Assembly: GCF_900142575.1 (NCBI RefSeq)
Contig: NZ_FRBI01000002.1
Location: forward strand, 558,001 to 622,000
Length of the DNA stretch: 64,000 nucleotides
DNA from: Actinacidiphila paucisporea
Lineage (GTDB): Bacteria > Actinomycetota > Actinomycetes > Streptomycetales > Streptomycetaceae
Direction: 5' to 3'
Both the position numbers and the translations under genes were made by a program. This document shows, piece after piece, positions 8,537 through 16,051 of this stretch (positions within the stretch are counted from its first letter, which is position 1; each line of letters starts with the position of its first letter). Under the pieces are notes generated by a model. The model was not told the origin of the DNA. It was given only the letters and a program-made list of their open reading frames with translations, and made no database searches.

Positions 8537-9475
8537 ATGACCCACTACCTCGTCGGCTCCCGGGCCAGCGCCCTGGCGAAAGCGCAGGTACGCGAGTATC
8601 TGCGGCCCTTGCGCGAGCGTTTCCCCGACGTCACCTTCACCCACCGGGTGATTCTGGAAGGCGGCGACCAAGACCGCACGTCACCGGTCTCAGCGTTGTC
8701 CCCGGTGAGCGGTGGCTCCGCGTTCAGCTCGCGGCAGGAGGCGGCGCTGGCCCGCGGTGAGGTGGACGTGGTCGTCCACTCGCTCAAGGACCTCCCGACG
8801 TCGAACCCGCCAGGACTCATGCTGCTGCCCCCGCCCGGCAGGGAGGACGTCGCCGACGCCCTGTGCGGCTCCACGCTCGCCGGGCTGCCCGAGGGGGCGA
8901 GGGTCGGTACGGGCGCCGCACGCCGGAAGGCCCAACTGCTCGCGGTACGCCCCGATCTCCACGTCATCCCGATCCGCGGCAACGTCCCGCCCCGTCTGCG
9001 GAAGATCGAGACGGAGGGCCTGGACGCGGTCGTCCTCGCGGCGGCGGGTCTTCGCCGGCTCGGCCTCGACGACGCCATCGGCGAGATCCTCCCCCTCGAC
9101 CTCTTCCCGCCGAGCCCCGGCCAGGGCGCCCTGGGCATCCAGGTCCGCACCGACAACTCCGCGGTACGCGAGATCCTCTCCACCGCGGGCGACCTGTCGG
9201 CCGACGCCCAGGTCCGCGCCGAGCGCGCCTTCCTGGCCGAACTCCACGGCGGCTGCAGCGTCCCCGTCGGCGCCTACGCCGAGCCGCTGCCCGGCGGCCT
9301 GCTCCGGCTGACCGGCCAGGTGACCTCCCTGGACGGCACGCGACGCGTCTCGGCCCACCGCACAGGCCCGGCGGCCGAGCCGGAGAAGCTCGGCGTCGCC
9401 CTGGCCGCGGAGCTGATCGCCCAGGGCGCCCAGGTGATCCTCGACGCCGTGCGGGCCGCGGCGGCGGCCGGCTGA
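8537..9475 (+). CDS. hemC: Hydroxymethylbilane synthase (porphobilinogen deaminase), probable paralogue
   Basis: Polymerises four porphobilinogen units into hydroxymethylbilane. From ATG 8537 (a TTG three codons upstream is less likely) the protein is 312 residues. Asp85 of VHSLKDLPT is the catalytic Asp, and Cys240 of HGGCSVPVGAYAE should hold the dipyrromethane cofactor. The substrate-binding region reads VGTGAARRKAQL where the family usually has VGTSSLRRQAQL. The loop usually containing FTKELE reads SAFSSRQEAA. No other haem genes are nearby, whereas streptomycete hemC normally sits with hemA, so this is likely a second copy. Its role, in haem or in a secondary tetrapyrrole, is unknown. 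Confidence 0.85.
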   Translation: MTHYLVGSRASALAKAQVREYLRPLRERFPDVTFTHRVILEGGDQDRTSPVSALSPVSGGSAFSSRQEAALARGEVDVVVHSLKDLPTSNPPGLMLLPPPGREDVADALCGSTLAGLPEGARVGTGAARRKAQLLAVRPDLHVIPIRGNVPPRLRKIETEGLDAVVLAAAGLRRLGLDDAIGEILPLDLFPPSPGQGALGIQVRTDNSAVREILSTAGDLSADAQVRAERAFLAELHGGCSVPVGAYAEPLPGGLLRLTGQVTSLDGTRRVSAHRTGPAAEPEKLGVALAAELIAQGAQVILDAVRAAAAAG

Positions 9476-9499
9476 ACGTCAGGCGTCCCACTGCCAGGA

Positions 9500-9687
9500 G
9501 TGGCGGCCCGCGTGAAGAGCACGTACAGCGGTGGGCAGGGCGGCGAGTGCGTCGAGGTTGCTGACGGCTTCGCCGTCGTCCCGGTCCGCGACTCAAAGGA
9601 CACCGAGGGTCCCGCCTGGTTTTCCCGGCGGATGCCTGGTCCGCGTTCATCGCCGACGTGAAGGCGGACCGCCTGCCCGCCGTCTGA
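9500..9687 (+). pseudogene. DUF397 protein gene, broken by a one-base frameshift
   Basis: From GTG 9500 (or 9512) one frame reads KSTYSGGQGGECVEVADGF followed by VVPVRDSKD, the signature of DUF397 proteins. After GGTCCCGCC (near 9614) the expected continuation, LVFPADAWSAFIADVKA, is found only in the +1 frame, ending at TGA 9685-9687. One missing C explains it. DUF397 proteins normally partner an XRE regulator and an anti-sigma-type ATPase; none is adjacent here. Either a decayed gene or a single-base sequence error. Confidence 0.7.
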
Positions 9688-9701
9688 CCGACAGCGACTC
9701 C

Positions 9702-9739
9702 CCGCGGCCCCGCTACCGATGACGGTAGCGGGGCCGCGG
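9702..9739 (+). terminator. Perfect 16-bp hairpin after the DUF397 remnant
   Basis: CCGCGGCCCCGCTACC (9702-9717) and GGTAGCGGGGCCGCGG (9724-9739) are exact reverse complements around the loop GATGAC. It follows the DUF397 stop by 14 bases and precedes the control region of the ATPase gene, so it probably insulates the two. Confidence 0.75.
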
Positions 9740-9762
9740 TGTGCTGCGACGCTGTGGCGAGG

Positions 9763-9818
9763 TTTAGGTAGAATGAATTTAGGTAGATGTAATCTACGTA
9801 GACAGAATCTACCTAGAT
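9763..9818 (+). promoter_or_regulatory. AT-rich array of direct and inverted repeats before the ATPase gene
   Basis: TTTAGGTAGA occurs at 9763-9772 and again at 9778-9787. TAGGTAGAT (9780-9788) is an exact inverted repeat of ATCTACCTA (9807-9815). Nested inside, GTAGAT-GTA-ATCTAC (9783-9797) is a perfect palindrome and GTAGA / TCTAC (9798-9802 / 9808-9812) another. This AT-rich island, immediately 5' of the ATG at 9830, looks like a multi-site operator. Confidence 0.65.
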
Positions 9819-9829
9819 GGGGCAGGGCA

Positions 9830-11278
9830 ATGGCTGAGACGTTCGTCGGTCGGCGGCAGGAGCTGGCCCTGCTGCGCAAACGGCTCGACCGGGTCGCGGA
9901 CTCGGGGGCCGGGACGGCTGTCGCGCTGCGCGGGCGGCGGCAGGTGGGAAAGTCGCGGCTCGTGCAGGAATTCTGCGACCGCGTCGAAGTGCCGTATCTC
10001 TTCTTCACCGCCACCAAGGGCGCCTCGCCGGTGGAGGCGGTGAGCGCGTTCTACGCGGAGCTACGGGAGTCGGGGCTGCCCACCGACCCCGAGCTGGTGC
10101 CGAGCGGCGGGTCGGGCAGCTGGCCCGACGCCTTCCGGGTGCTGGCCTCCGTACTGCCCGACCGGCCGTCCGTCGTGGTCGTCGACGAGCTGCCGTGGCT
10201 CGCCGAGCAGGACGACCTCTTCGACGGTGCGCTGCAGACCGCGTGGGACCGGCTGCTGGCCAGGCGGCCGGTCCTGCTGCTGCTCCTCGGCAGCGACCTG
10301 CACATGATGGAGCACCTCACCGCGTACGACCGGCCCTTCTACGGCCGGGCCGACACCATGATCCTCGGGCCGCTCAATCCCGCCGAGACCGGCCGGGCGC
10401 TCGGGCTGGAGGCGGCCGACGCCATCGACGCGCACCTGGTGTCCGGGGGGCTGCCCGGCATCCTGCGGGTGTGGCCGCACGGCACACCCGCGACGGCCTT
10501 CATCGAGGACGAGTGCGCCGACCCGGCGTCACCGCTCTTCGGCGTGCCCGAGGCCGCGCTGATGGCCGAATTCCCCGCGCCCGACCAGGCCCGCCGGGTC
10601 CTGGAAGCGGTCGGCAGCGGCGACCGTACACACGCCAACATCGCCGCCGCGGCAGGCGGCCGGGGGGGCGCCCTTGCCTCGGGGGCGCTGTCGCCGCTGC
10701 TGCACCGCCTGGTCGCCGAGAAGCGGGTGCTCGCCGCGGACCTCCCGCTGTCCACCAGTCCGGGAAAGCCCGCGCTCTACCGCGTGGCCGACAGCAGCCT
10801 GCGCCTCTACCTGGCCGCGCTGCGCTCCGCGCAGGAGCAGGCCCGCCGGGGCAGGTCGGACTCCGCCTACGACGTGGTGCGGCGGCGCTGGCCGACCTGG
10901 CGCGGGCGGGCGGTCGAGCCGCTGGTCAGGGAGTCCCTGGAGCTGGCAGGAATAGCGGGGGACCTGCCGTGGCCGGATACCGAAGCAGTCGGCGGGTGGT
11001 GGAACCGCCGCTTCGACCCGGAGGTCGACCTCGTCGGGGCCGACCGCGGGCCCGTCGCGGGCGCCGTGCACTTCGCCGGTTCGATCAAGTGGCTGGACTC
11101 CGCCTTCGACGCCCGCGACCTCGCCGCACTCACCCGCGCCGCCCCGCAGATCCCCGGCTTCGACCCGGGAAGCACCGGCCTGGTGGTCGCCTCCCGCTCC
11201 GGCGCAGACCTGCCCCCGGGGGCAGTGGACGTGGTCTGGTCCCCGGCCGACGTCCTGGCCGCCTGGCCCGCGGGCTAG
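9830..11278 (+). CDS. AAA-type ATPase with C-terminal DUF234-like domain
   Basis: A 482-residue protein of the archaeal-type ATP-binding family. Walker A is LRGRRQVGKSRL (about residues 33-44) and Walker B is SVVVVDELPWL (Asp119, Glu120). A winged-helix-like middle follows. The C-terminus, with WWNRRFDPEVDLVGADRG and SIKWLDSAF, matches the DUF234 region, a PD-(D/E)xK nuclease-like fold; its last motif reads SIKW where ECKW is more usual. The cellular role of these ATPases is not settled. The ATG at 9830 follows a GGGGCAGGG ribosome-binding site. Transcription is probably set by the palindromic array at 9763-9818. Confidence 0.85.
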   Translation: MAETFVGRRQELALLRKRLDRVADSGAGTAVALRGRRQVGKSRLVQEFCDRVEVPYLFFTATKGASPVEAVSAFYAELRESGLPTDPELVPSGGSGSWPDAFRVLASVLPDRPSVVVVDELPWLAEQDDLFDGALQTAWDRLLARRPVLLLLLGSDLHMMEHLTAYDRPFYGRADTMILGPLNPAETGRALGLEAADAIDAHLVSGGLPGILRVWPHGTPATAFIEDECADPASPLFGVPEAALMAEFPAPDQARRVLEAVGSGDRTHANIAAAAGGRGGALASGALSPLLHRLVAEKRVLAADLPLSTSPGKPALYRVADSSLRLYLAALRSAQEQARRGRSDSAYDVVRRRWPTWRGRAVEPLVRESLELAGIAGDLPWPDTEAVGGWWNRRFDPEVDLVGADRGPVAGAVHFAGSIKWLDSAFDARDLAALTRAAPQIPGFDPGSTGLVVASRSGADLPPGAVDVVWSPADVLAAWPAG

Positions 11279-11287
11279 CGTGGCGGC

Positions 11288-11731
11288 ATGGCGTCAGACG
11301 CGGGGCTCGACCCCGACTCCCTGCCCAGGGCCGAGTTCGGCTTCCCCGGGCCGCTGCGGGACCAGCTGGTCGCGGCGGTGCTGGACGGGAGCAAGACGTC
11401 CACCACCGGGGTCGTCGCCGACTACGCGTACGAGGGGGAGGCGCTGCCCGAGGTGGGGGAGCGGGCGGTCGTGCTGGATTCGGACGGGCGCGGGGTGGGC
11501 GTCATCGAGGTCACCGACGTGCGGGTGGTGCCGTTGCGCGAGGTGGACCTCGCGCACGCCATGGACGAGGGGGAGGGCTACGAGAGCGTCGCCGCCTGGC
11601 GGCGGGGGCACGAGGATTTCTGGCACGGGCCCGAGAGGCGGGCCGTGCTGGGCGACTCGGAAACCACCGTCGACGACGACACACCGCTGGTGCTGCAGCG
11701 CTTTCGCCTGGTCGCCGACCTCCGCGGCTGA
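11288..11731 (+). CDS. ASCH domain protein
   Basis: A 147-residue protein with an ASCH (PUA-like) beta-barrel, as seen in KTSTTGVVADYAYEGEALP and GVIEVTDVRVVPL, ending in VLQRFRLVADL. ASCH domains bind RNA or act as small hydrolases or coactivators; the ligand here is unknown. It starts ten bases after the ATPase stop and may share its transcript. It is convergent with the histidine kinase gene, separated by only seven bases. Confidence 0.85.
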   Translation: MASDAGLDPDSLPRAEFGFPGPLRDQLVAAVLDGSKTSTTGVVADYAYEGEALPEVGERAVVLDSDGRGVGVIEVTDVRVVPLREVDLAHAMDEGEGYESVAAWRRGHEDFWHGPERRAVLGDSETTVDDDTPLVLQRFRLVADLRG

Positions 11732-11738
11732 GGGTCCG

Positions 11739-12953
11739 TCAGGCGTCCTCGCCCAGCGGCAGCACCGCTGCGACCCGGAAGCCGCCGCCGGGACAGGCCC
11801 CCGACGTCAGGGAGCCGCCCGCGGCGGCGAGGCGTTCGGTCAGGCCGCGCAGCCCCGTGCCGGTACGGTTGGCCTGCAGCGTCGCCCCCGTACTGGGGGA
11901 GGGCAGCGGGCCGTGGCCGTTGTCGGTGATCGTCAGGCGCGCCAGGCCGTCGGCCGAGTGCAGTTCGATACGGGCCAGCGTCGCGCCGCTGTGGCGTACG
12001 ACGTTGGTGACCCCCTCGCGCACCACCCAGCCCAGCAGCGCCTCGGTCTGCGGCGGCAGCGGCGGGCCCGACTCCCGCAGGACGACCTCGATGTCGGAGG
12101 CGGCCAGCACCGAACGCGCCCGGTCCAGCTCGGTGGACAGGCTGCCCTCGCGGTAGCCGGTGACGGCCTCACGGATCTCGGTGAGGGCCTGGCGGCCGAC
12201 CGACTCGATGTCGCCGACCTGCACCAGCGCCGCCTCCAGGTCGCGCGGCGCCAACCGCCGCGCCGCCTCGGCCTTCACCACGACCACCGACAGCGTATGG
12301 CCCAGCAGGTCGTGCAGGTCGCGGGAGAAACGCAGCCGCTCCTCCGCGACGGCGCTGCGCGCCAGCTCCTGCCGGGTCGACTTGAGTTGGTCCACCGCGT
12401 GGAAGAGGGTGATGATCACCGACACCACGAGCCCGGACAGGAACGTGCCGTACGAGAGGCTCGCGGTGCTCCAGAAGCCTTCGTGGTGCAGCCCCGACAC
12501 GATGCCCGCACTCGCGCTGAGCAGCATCAGCATCACGCCGAGCCCGCGCCGGCTGCTCGACACGCTGCCCGCGCACAGCGACACCAGCACGAACAGCAGC
12601 ATGAAGTTGCCGCCGAAGCCGACCGCCAGAGACAGCGTCAGGCCCGCCAGCGCCGCGAGCAGCTGGTGCGGCAGGCGGCCGGTGCGCAGCCGCGGGCTGA
12701 AGGCGGACCTGATCGTGGCCACGTACAGCACGCAGAAGACGAGCAGGCCCGACCCCGCCAGCCACGGCGTCGGCACCTCGCCCTTGACGACGTCCGTGCC
12801 CGGCCCGATCGCCATCAGCAGCCACGGGATCAGCGCCCCGCCGTCCGGCGCCTTGAGATGCTCGATCTCCCGCTCGAACTCCTCCGGCCCCCGCCTCCAC
12901 CACTGCCGCCCGCGGCCGCATCGCTCCGCCACCGGATCGTCCTTCGTCACCAT
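11739..12953 (-). CDS. Sensor histidine kinase, DesK/NarX-like (HisKA_3)
   Basis: A 404-residue membrane kinase. About five hydrophobic helices lie between residues 41 and 187. A dimerisation/phospho-acceptor helix follows, with His214 in SRDLHDLLGHTLSVV. The HATPase domain has an atypical N box (VVREGVTNVVRHS), a G1 box (TITDNGHGP) and a G2 box (GTGLRGLTERL). This architecture pairs with NarL/DesR-type regulators such as the one at 7806-8423. The signal is unknown; DesK itself senses membrane fluidity. Confidence 0.9.
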   Translation of the reverse strand: MVTKDDPVAERCGRGRQWWRRGPEEFEREIEHLKAPDGGALIPWLLMAIGPGTDVVKGEVPTPWLAGSGLLVFCVLYVATIRSAFSPRLRTGRLPHQLLAALAGLTLSLAVGFGGNFMLLFVLVSLCAGSVSSSRRGLGVMLMLLSASAGIVSGLHHEGFWSTASLSYGTFLSGLVVSVIITLFHAVDQLKSTRQELARSAVAEERLRFSRDLHDLLGHTLSVVVVKAEAARRLAPRDLEAALVQVGDIESVGRQALTEIREAVTGYREGSLSTELDRARSVLAASDIEVVLRESGPPLPPQTEALLGWVVREGVTNVVRHSGATLARIELHSADGLARLTITDNGHGPLPSPSTGATLQANRTGTGLRGLTERLAAAGGSLTSGACPGGGFRVAAVLPLGEDA

Positions 12954-13039
12954 CCCGTCCCCCCGTCCCCGTCGGTCCTACGCCGTCCGCCCACCAGCGT
13001 ATCCACCAATCCGGGCACCCCCCAGGTGCGCACACCTCC

Positions 13040-13200
13040 GCGCGAGGCGGCACCCCTCAGGGGCGCGTGGGGGTACCCCCAGGCGGAGCTCTGGGGGAGA
13101 CCGGCGCGATCAGCCGTCGACGGCTGTACGTCGTCACCGTCGGAAAGGGGCTGCCCGGTCCGGCCCGGACCACCGGCCGGTGGTGGGCAGGGGGACCCGC
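13040..13200. repeat. Dispersed intergenic element, copy B
   Basis: Contains the shared blocks CTGTACGTCGTCACCGTC (near 13124-13141, also in copy D), the GGACCACCGGCCGGTGG stretch near 13170, and a short inverted repeat GTACCCCCAGG/CTCTGGGGGA also seen in copy C. It lies 5' of the histidine kinase gene. Confidence 0.7.
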
Positions 13201-13202
13201 GG

Positions 13203-13388
13203 TCAGGACTCGGGGCGGCGGTGGCGCCCCGGCGGCGGGGCCGCGTCGTCAGGGGGCTCGGGGGATTCGGGTCCCCGGTGCCGGCCCGGAGGGCGTTCTG
13301 CGCTGGCGTCGGCCATGTTCGTACTCCCCGTGGAAACGCGACGGCGCCGCCGCCGAAAGCGGGCAAGCAGGTCAAAACCCGTGGTCAC
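13203..13388 (-). CDS. Possible small Arg/Pro-rich protein
   Basis: A 61-residue frame from GTG 13388 with a GGGGGAACC ribosome-binding-like sequence just upstream. The N-terminus is MTTGFDLLARFRRRRRR and the rest is Pro/Glu/Arg-rich. It lies on the same strand between the propeller-like gene and the kinase gene, so it could be part of that transcript. No family is recognised and composition bias makes the call weak. Confidence 0.35.
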   Translation of the reverse strand: MTTGFDLLARFRRRRRRVSTGSTNMADASAERPPGRHRGPESPEPPDDAAPPPGRHRRPES

Positions 13389-13457
13389 GTCGGTTCCCCC
13401 GGTGCGCGACGGCGAGTGGCGGGTCCAACGGCGGGTCGGGCGCCCCGCGCATGGGGG

Positions 13458-14639
13458 TCACCCCGCCAGCGGTGCCTGCTGCAAGGGCAGCACGCACCAC
13501 GTCCGGCGGGCCGGGGGCGCCGGGAGCGCGCGGGTCCGGGGCACATGGACGACCACCCCCGCCGCGGCAGCGGCGACCGGCTCCGGCCAGCCGGCCGGCG
13601 GCTCGTAGGCGGCGAGCCCGCAAGGGCAGTCACGGGCGGCGTACGGCAGCCGCAGCTCGTCGCCGGGCAGCCACATGCCGGCCGCGCCCAGCCAGCCGGG
13701 CGGCGACGCCCGCCAGTGCAGGCGGCGTTCGCCGGGCCGCCACAGCGCCAGCGACTCCGCCCCGCCGGGGACTTCCGCCCGCAGCGCCACGACCGACGCC
13801 TCGGGCATGAGGATCTGCCCGGGCTGCGCGGCGACCGGGGTGAGGAGAACGCCGGGCACCCGCAGCGCGTCGGGGAAGCGCACCGGGCGCCTGCTGCCCA
13901 GCACCCCCCACCCGAGCCGCGCCTCACCGGTGGCGTCGCTGCGCAGCAGCAGCAGTCCGCTGTCGGGCTCGGCGAGCAGCAAGCGGTCGTCGCTGTCGTC
14001 GGTGATCTGCAGCAGCGGGCTGGTGCGGCCGGTGTGCAGGTCGGCGGCGACCGCCTTCGTACGCCCGTCCAGCTCGCGGTCCACGGCGAGCAGCCGCCCG
14101 GCCCGGTCCAGCCAGACCCCGCCGGTGCAGCGGCCGGGCACGGTCATGACGGCTTCCGGCGCACCGCCGGCCGTACCGTGGACGCGCCAGACCCCGGTGC
14201 TGCCGGCGTCCTCGTCGTAGGCGAGGGTGTAGGCGGCGCCGCCGGGTGCGGGCGGCAGCAGCCGTACGTCGCTGCCGGTGAGCGAGCCGACCGGCAGTTC
14301 CCCGGTGTCGGGCCCCGAGGGGTAGAGCAGCGCCAGGTCCCAGCGGTCGGCGACCCGGCGCCGGATCAGCACCCGCCCGTCGGCCAGCGGCAGCACCTGC
14401 GCGCCGGGGTCCTCCGGCTGCGGGCCGGGCAGGGGCACGGCGTACGGCTCGGGGCCGCCCAGCGTCCACCGCTCGACGAGCAGGCCGCCGCCGCCCTGGT
14501 CCCCGCCGGGCGGAGCGGTCTCGGCGAGGCAGGCCGCGTACGAGCCGTCCGCGGCGATCGTGAAGCCGGACCGGCGCACGGTACGCGGTGCGCCGGCCGT
14601 TCGGAGAGCGCTCATGGCGCCTACTGCACTGACGGTCAT
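13458..14639 (-). CDS. Uncharacterised beta-propeller-like protein
   Basis: A 393-residue protein without signal peptide or membrane helix. It shows recurring short strand patterns ending in turns such as WDLALLYPSGPDTGEL, GVWRVHGTAGG and GGVWLDRAGRLLAVDREL, which suggests a WD40- or TolB-like propeller. No catalytic motif is visible. Two starts are possible (MTVSAVG or, nine codons in, MSALRTAG). It is divergent from the siderophore-binding lipoprotein gene; the shared 200-base gap includes the iron box. Function unknown. Confidence 0.75.
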   Translation of the reverse strand: MTVSAVGAMSALRTAGAPRTVRRSGFTIAADGSYAACLAETAPPGGDQGGGGLLVERWTLGGPEPYAVPLPGPQPEDPGAQVLPLADGRVLIRRRVADRWDLALLYPSGPDTGELPVGSLTGSDVRLLPPAPGGAAYTLAYDEDAGSTGVWRVHGTAGGAPEAVMTVPGRCTGGVWLDRAGRLLAVDRELDGRTKAVAADLHTGRTSPLLQITDDSDDRLLLAEPDSGLLLLRSDATGEARLGWGVLGSRRPVRFPDALRVPGVLLTPVAAQPGQILMPEASVVALRAEVPGGAESLALWRPGERRLHWRASPPGWLGAAGMWLPGDELRLPYAARDCPCGLAAYEPPAGWPEPVAAAAAGVVVHVPRTRALPAPPARRTWCVLPLQQAPLAG

Positions 14640-14801
14640 ATGAAACGTCCACCTCCGGCTCAGGACCGTACTTTTCGTACTTCCGGACGATCAACGCGAG
14701 TGGGTGCAGTTCACACGTAAGGGTGTCGGTTCACGCGATTTCGCCGCGCGAATGGGGCGGCTGTGCTCCATGGGGAGGGCGGAGTACGCCATTCCGGGAG
14801 G

Positions 14802-14820
14802 TCAGGTTAGGCTCACCTAA
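14802..14820 (+). promoter_or_regulatory. Iron box (DmdR/IdeR-type operator)
   Basis: TCAGGTTAGGCTCACCTAA differs at one base from the consensus TTAGGTTAGGCTCACCTAA bound by Fe2+-loaded DmdR1/IdeR/DtxR repressors. It lies about 34 bases before the ATG of the siderophore-binding lipoprotein, implying repression when iron is sufficient. Confidence 0.93.
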
Positions 14821-14853
14821 GAAATCGCTGAGAATCCTTCCGGGAGTGCCCCC

Positions 14854-15900
14854 ATGTCTGTTCGGCGCCGCCACACCGCCGTCGTCGCCCTGGCCGTCGC
14901 CGCCGGCCTGTCCCTCGCCGCCTGCGCGGGCTCCTCCGGCGGATCGGGGGACGGCGGCGGCACGGCGGCCAAGGGCAAGGACAAGCAGTCCGTCGCCAAG
15001 GGCGGCAAGGACTTCGGCTCGGCCGCCGACAAGACCGCCGCGATGGGTACCGACGCCAAGGCCGGCCAGTGGCCGCGCACCGTCACCCACGCCATGGGCA
15101 CCACCGTGATCAAGGCCCGGCCCACCCGTGTCGTCGTCCTCGACGTCGGCGAGCTGGACAACGTCGTCTCGCTCGGCGTCAAGCCGGTCGGCTACGCGCC
15201 CAGCGAGGGCTCGCCCGAGCTGCCCTCGTACCTGAGGAAGGACGGCGGGAAGCCGGCGAGCGTCGGCACCATCAACAGCCTCAACCTGGAGGCCGTCGCG
15301 GGCCTCCACCCCGACCTCATCCTCGGCAGCCGGCTGCGCGCCGCCCCGCAGTACGCGGCGCTCAGCAAGATCGCGCCGACCGTCTTCTCGATCCGCCCCG
15401 GCTTCACGTGGAAGCAGAACTACCTGCTCAACGCCGCCGCCCTGGACAAGACCGCCGAGGCCCGGGCGAAGCTCGCCGACTACGACCGCCGCGTCAAGGC
15501 CCTGGACACCGCTCTGGGCGCGCACAAGCCCGTCGTGTCGATGGTCCGCTACATGCAGGACGGCAAGACGCGGCTCTACGGCAACGCCTCCTTCATCGGC
15601 ACGATCCTCAAGGACGCCGGCATCCCACGGCCGAAGAACCAGGACATCGACGACCTCGCGGCGGAGATCTCGGCCGAGAACATCGACCAGGCCGACGGCG
15701 ACTACATCTTCACCGGCGTCTACGGCGACCCCGGCACCACCGACAAGGCCCGTGCCCAGTCCAACCCGCTGTGGAAGAACCTCCGCGCGGTCAAGGCCGG
15801 CCACGCCTTCGACGTCCCCGACGAGACCTGGTACCTGGGCCTCGGCGTCACCGCCGCCGACCAGGTCGTCGCGGACCTGGCCCGCTACCTGGCGGGCTGA
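14854..15900 (+). CDS. Iron-siderophore ABC transporter substrate-binding lipoprotein
   Basis: A 348-residue extracellular binding protein of the FecB/FhuD class (peripla_BP_2). The lipoprotein signal ends with lipobox LAAC at Cys24. A Gly/Lys-rich linker follows, then two lobes joined by a long helix (around AKLADYDRRVKALD). It should deliver a ferric siderophore to a permease-ATPase complex. No permease or ATPase gene is next to it, so it is an orphan binding protein. The upstream iron box at 14802-14820 indicates iron-dependent repression. Confidence 0.93.
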   Translation: MSVRRRHTAVVALAVAAGLSLAACAGSSGGSGDGGGTAAKGKDKQSVAKGGKDFGSAADKTAAMGTDAKAGQWPRTVTHAMGTTVIKARPTRVVVLDVGELDNVVSLGVKPVGYAPSEGSPELPSYLRKDGGKPASVGTINSLNLEAVAGLHPDLILGSRLRAAPQYAALSKIAPTVFSIRPGFTWKQNYLLNAAALDKTAEARAKLADYDRRVKALDTALGAHKPVVSMVRYMQDGKTRLYGNASFIGTILKDAGIPRPKNQDIDDLAAEISAENIDQADGDYIFTGVYGDPGTTDKARAQSNPLWKNLRAVKAGHAFDVPDETWYLGLGVTAADQVVADLARYLAG

Positions 15901-16051
15901 CCCCCGCCGCGGGCGGCAGCCGAATCCGGGAGCACGGACGGCAGCCGAATCCGGTCGCGCGGGGGCCCGCACGACCGGTCGCCCGCCGGGGGAGATCCGG
16001 CGACGACCTCGGCGGGGCGGCCCGGGCGGCAACCCGGGTAACCTTCCCTAC

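Noticed and set aside
11280..14720. A plus-strand open frame of over 1100 codons spanning the ASCH, kinase and propeller genes
   Set aside because: The product is Arg/Gln/Gly-rich low-complexity sequence antisense to clearly recognisable minus-strand genes.
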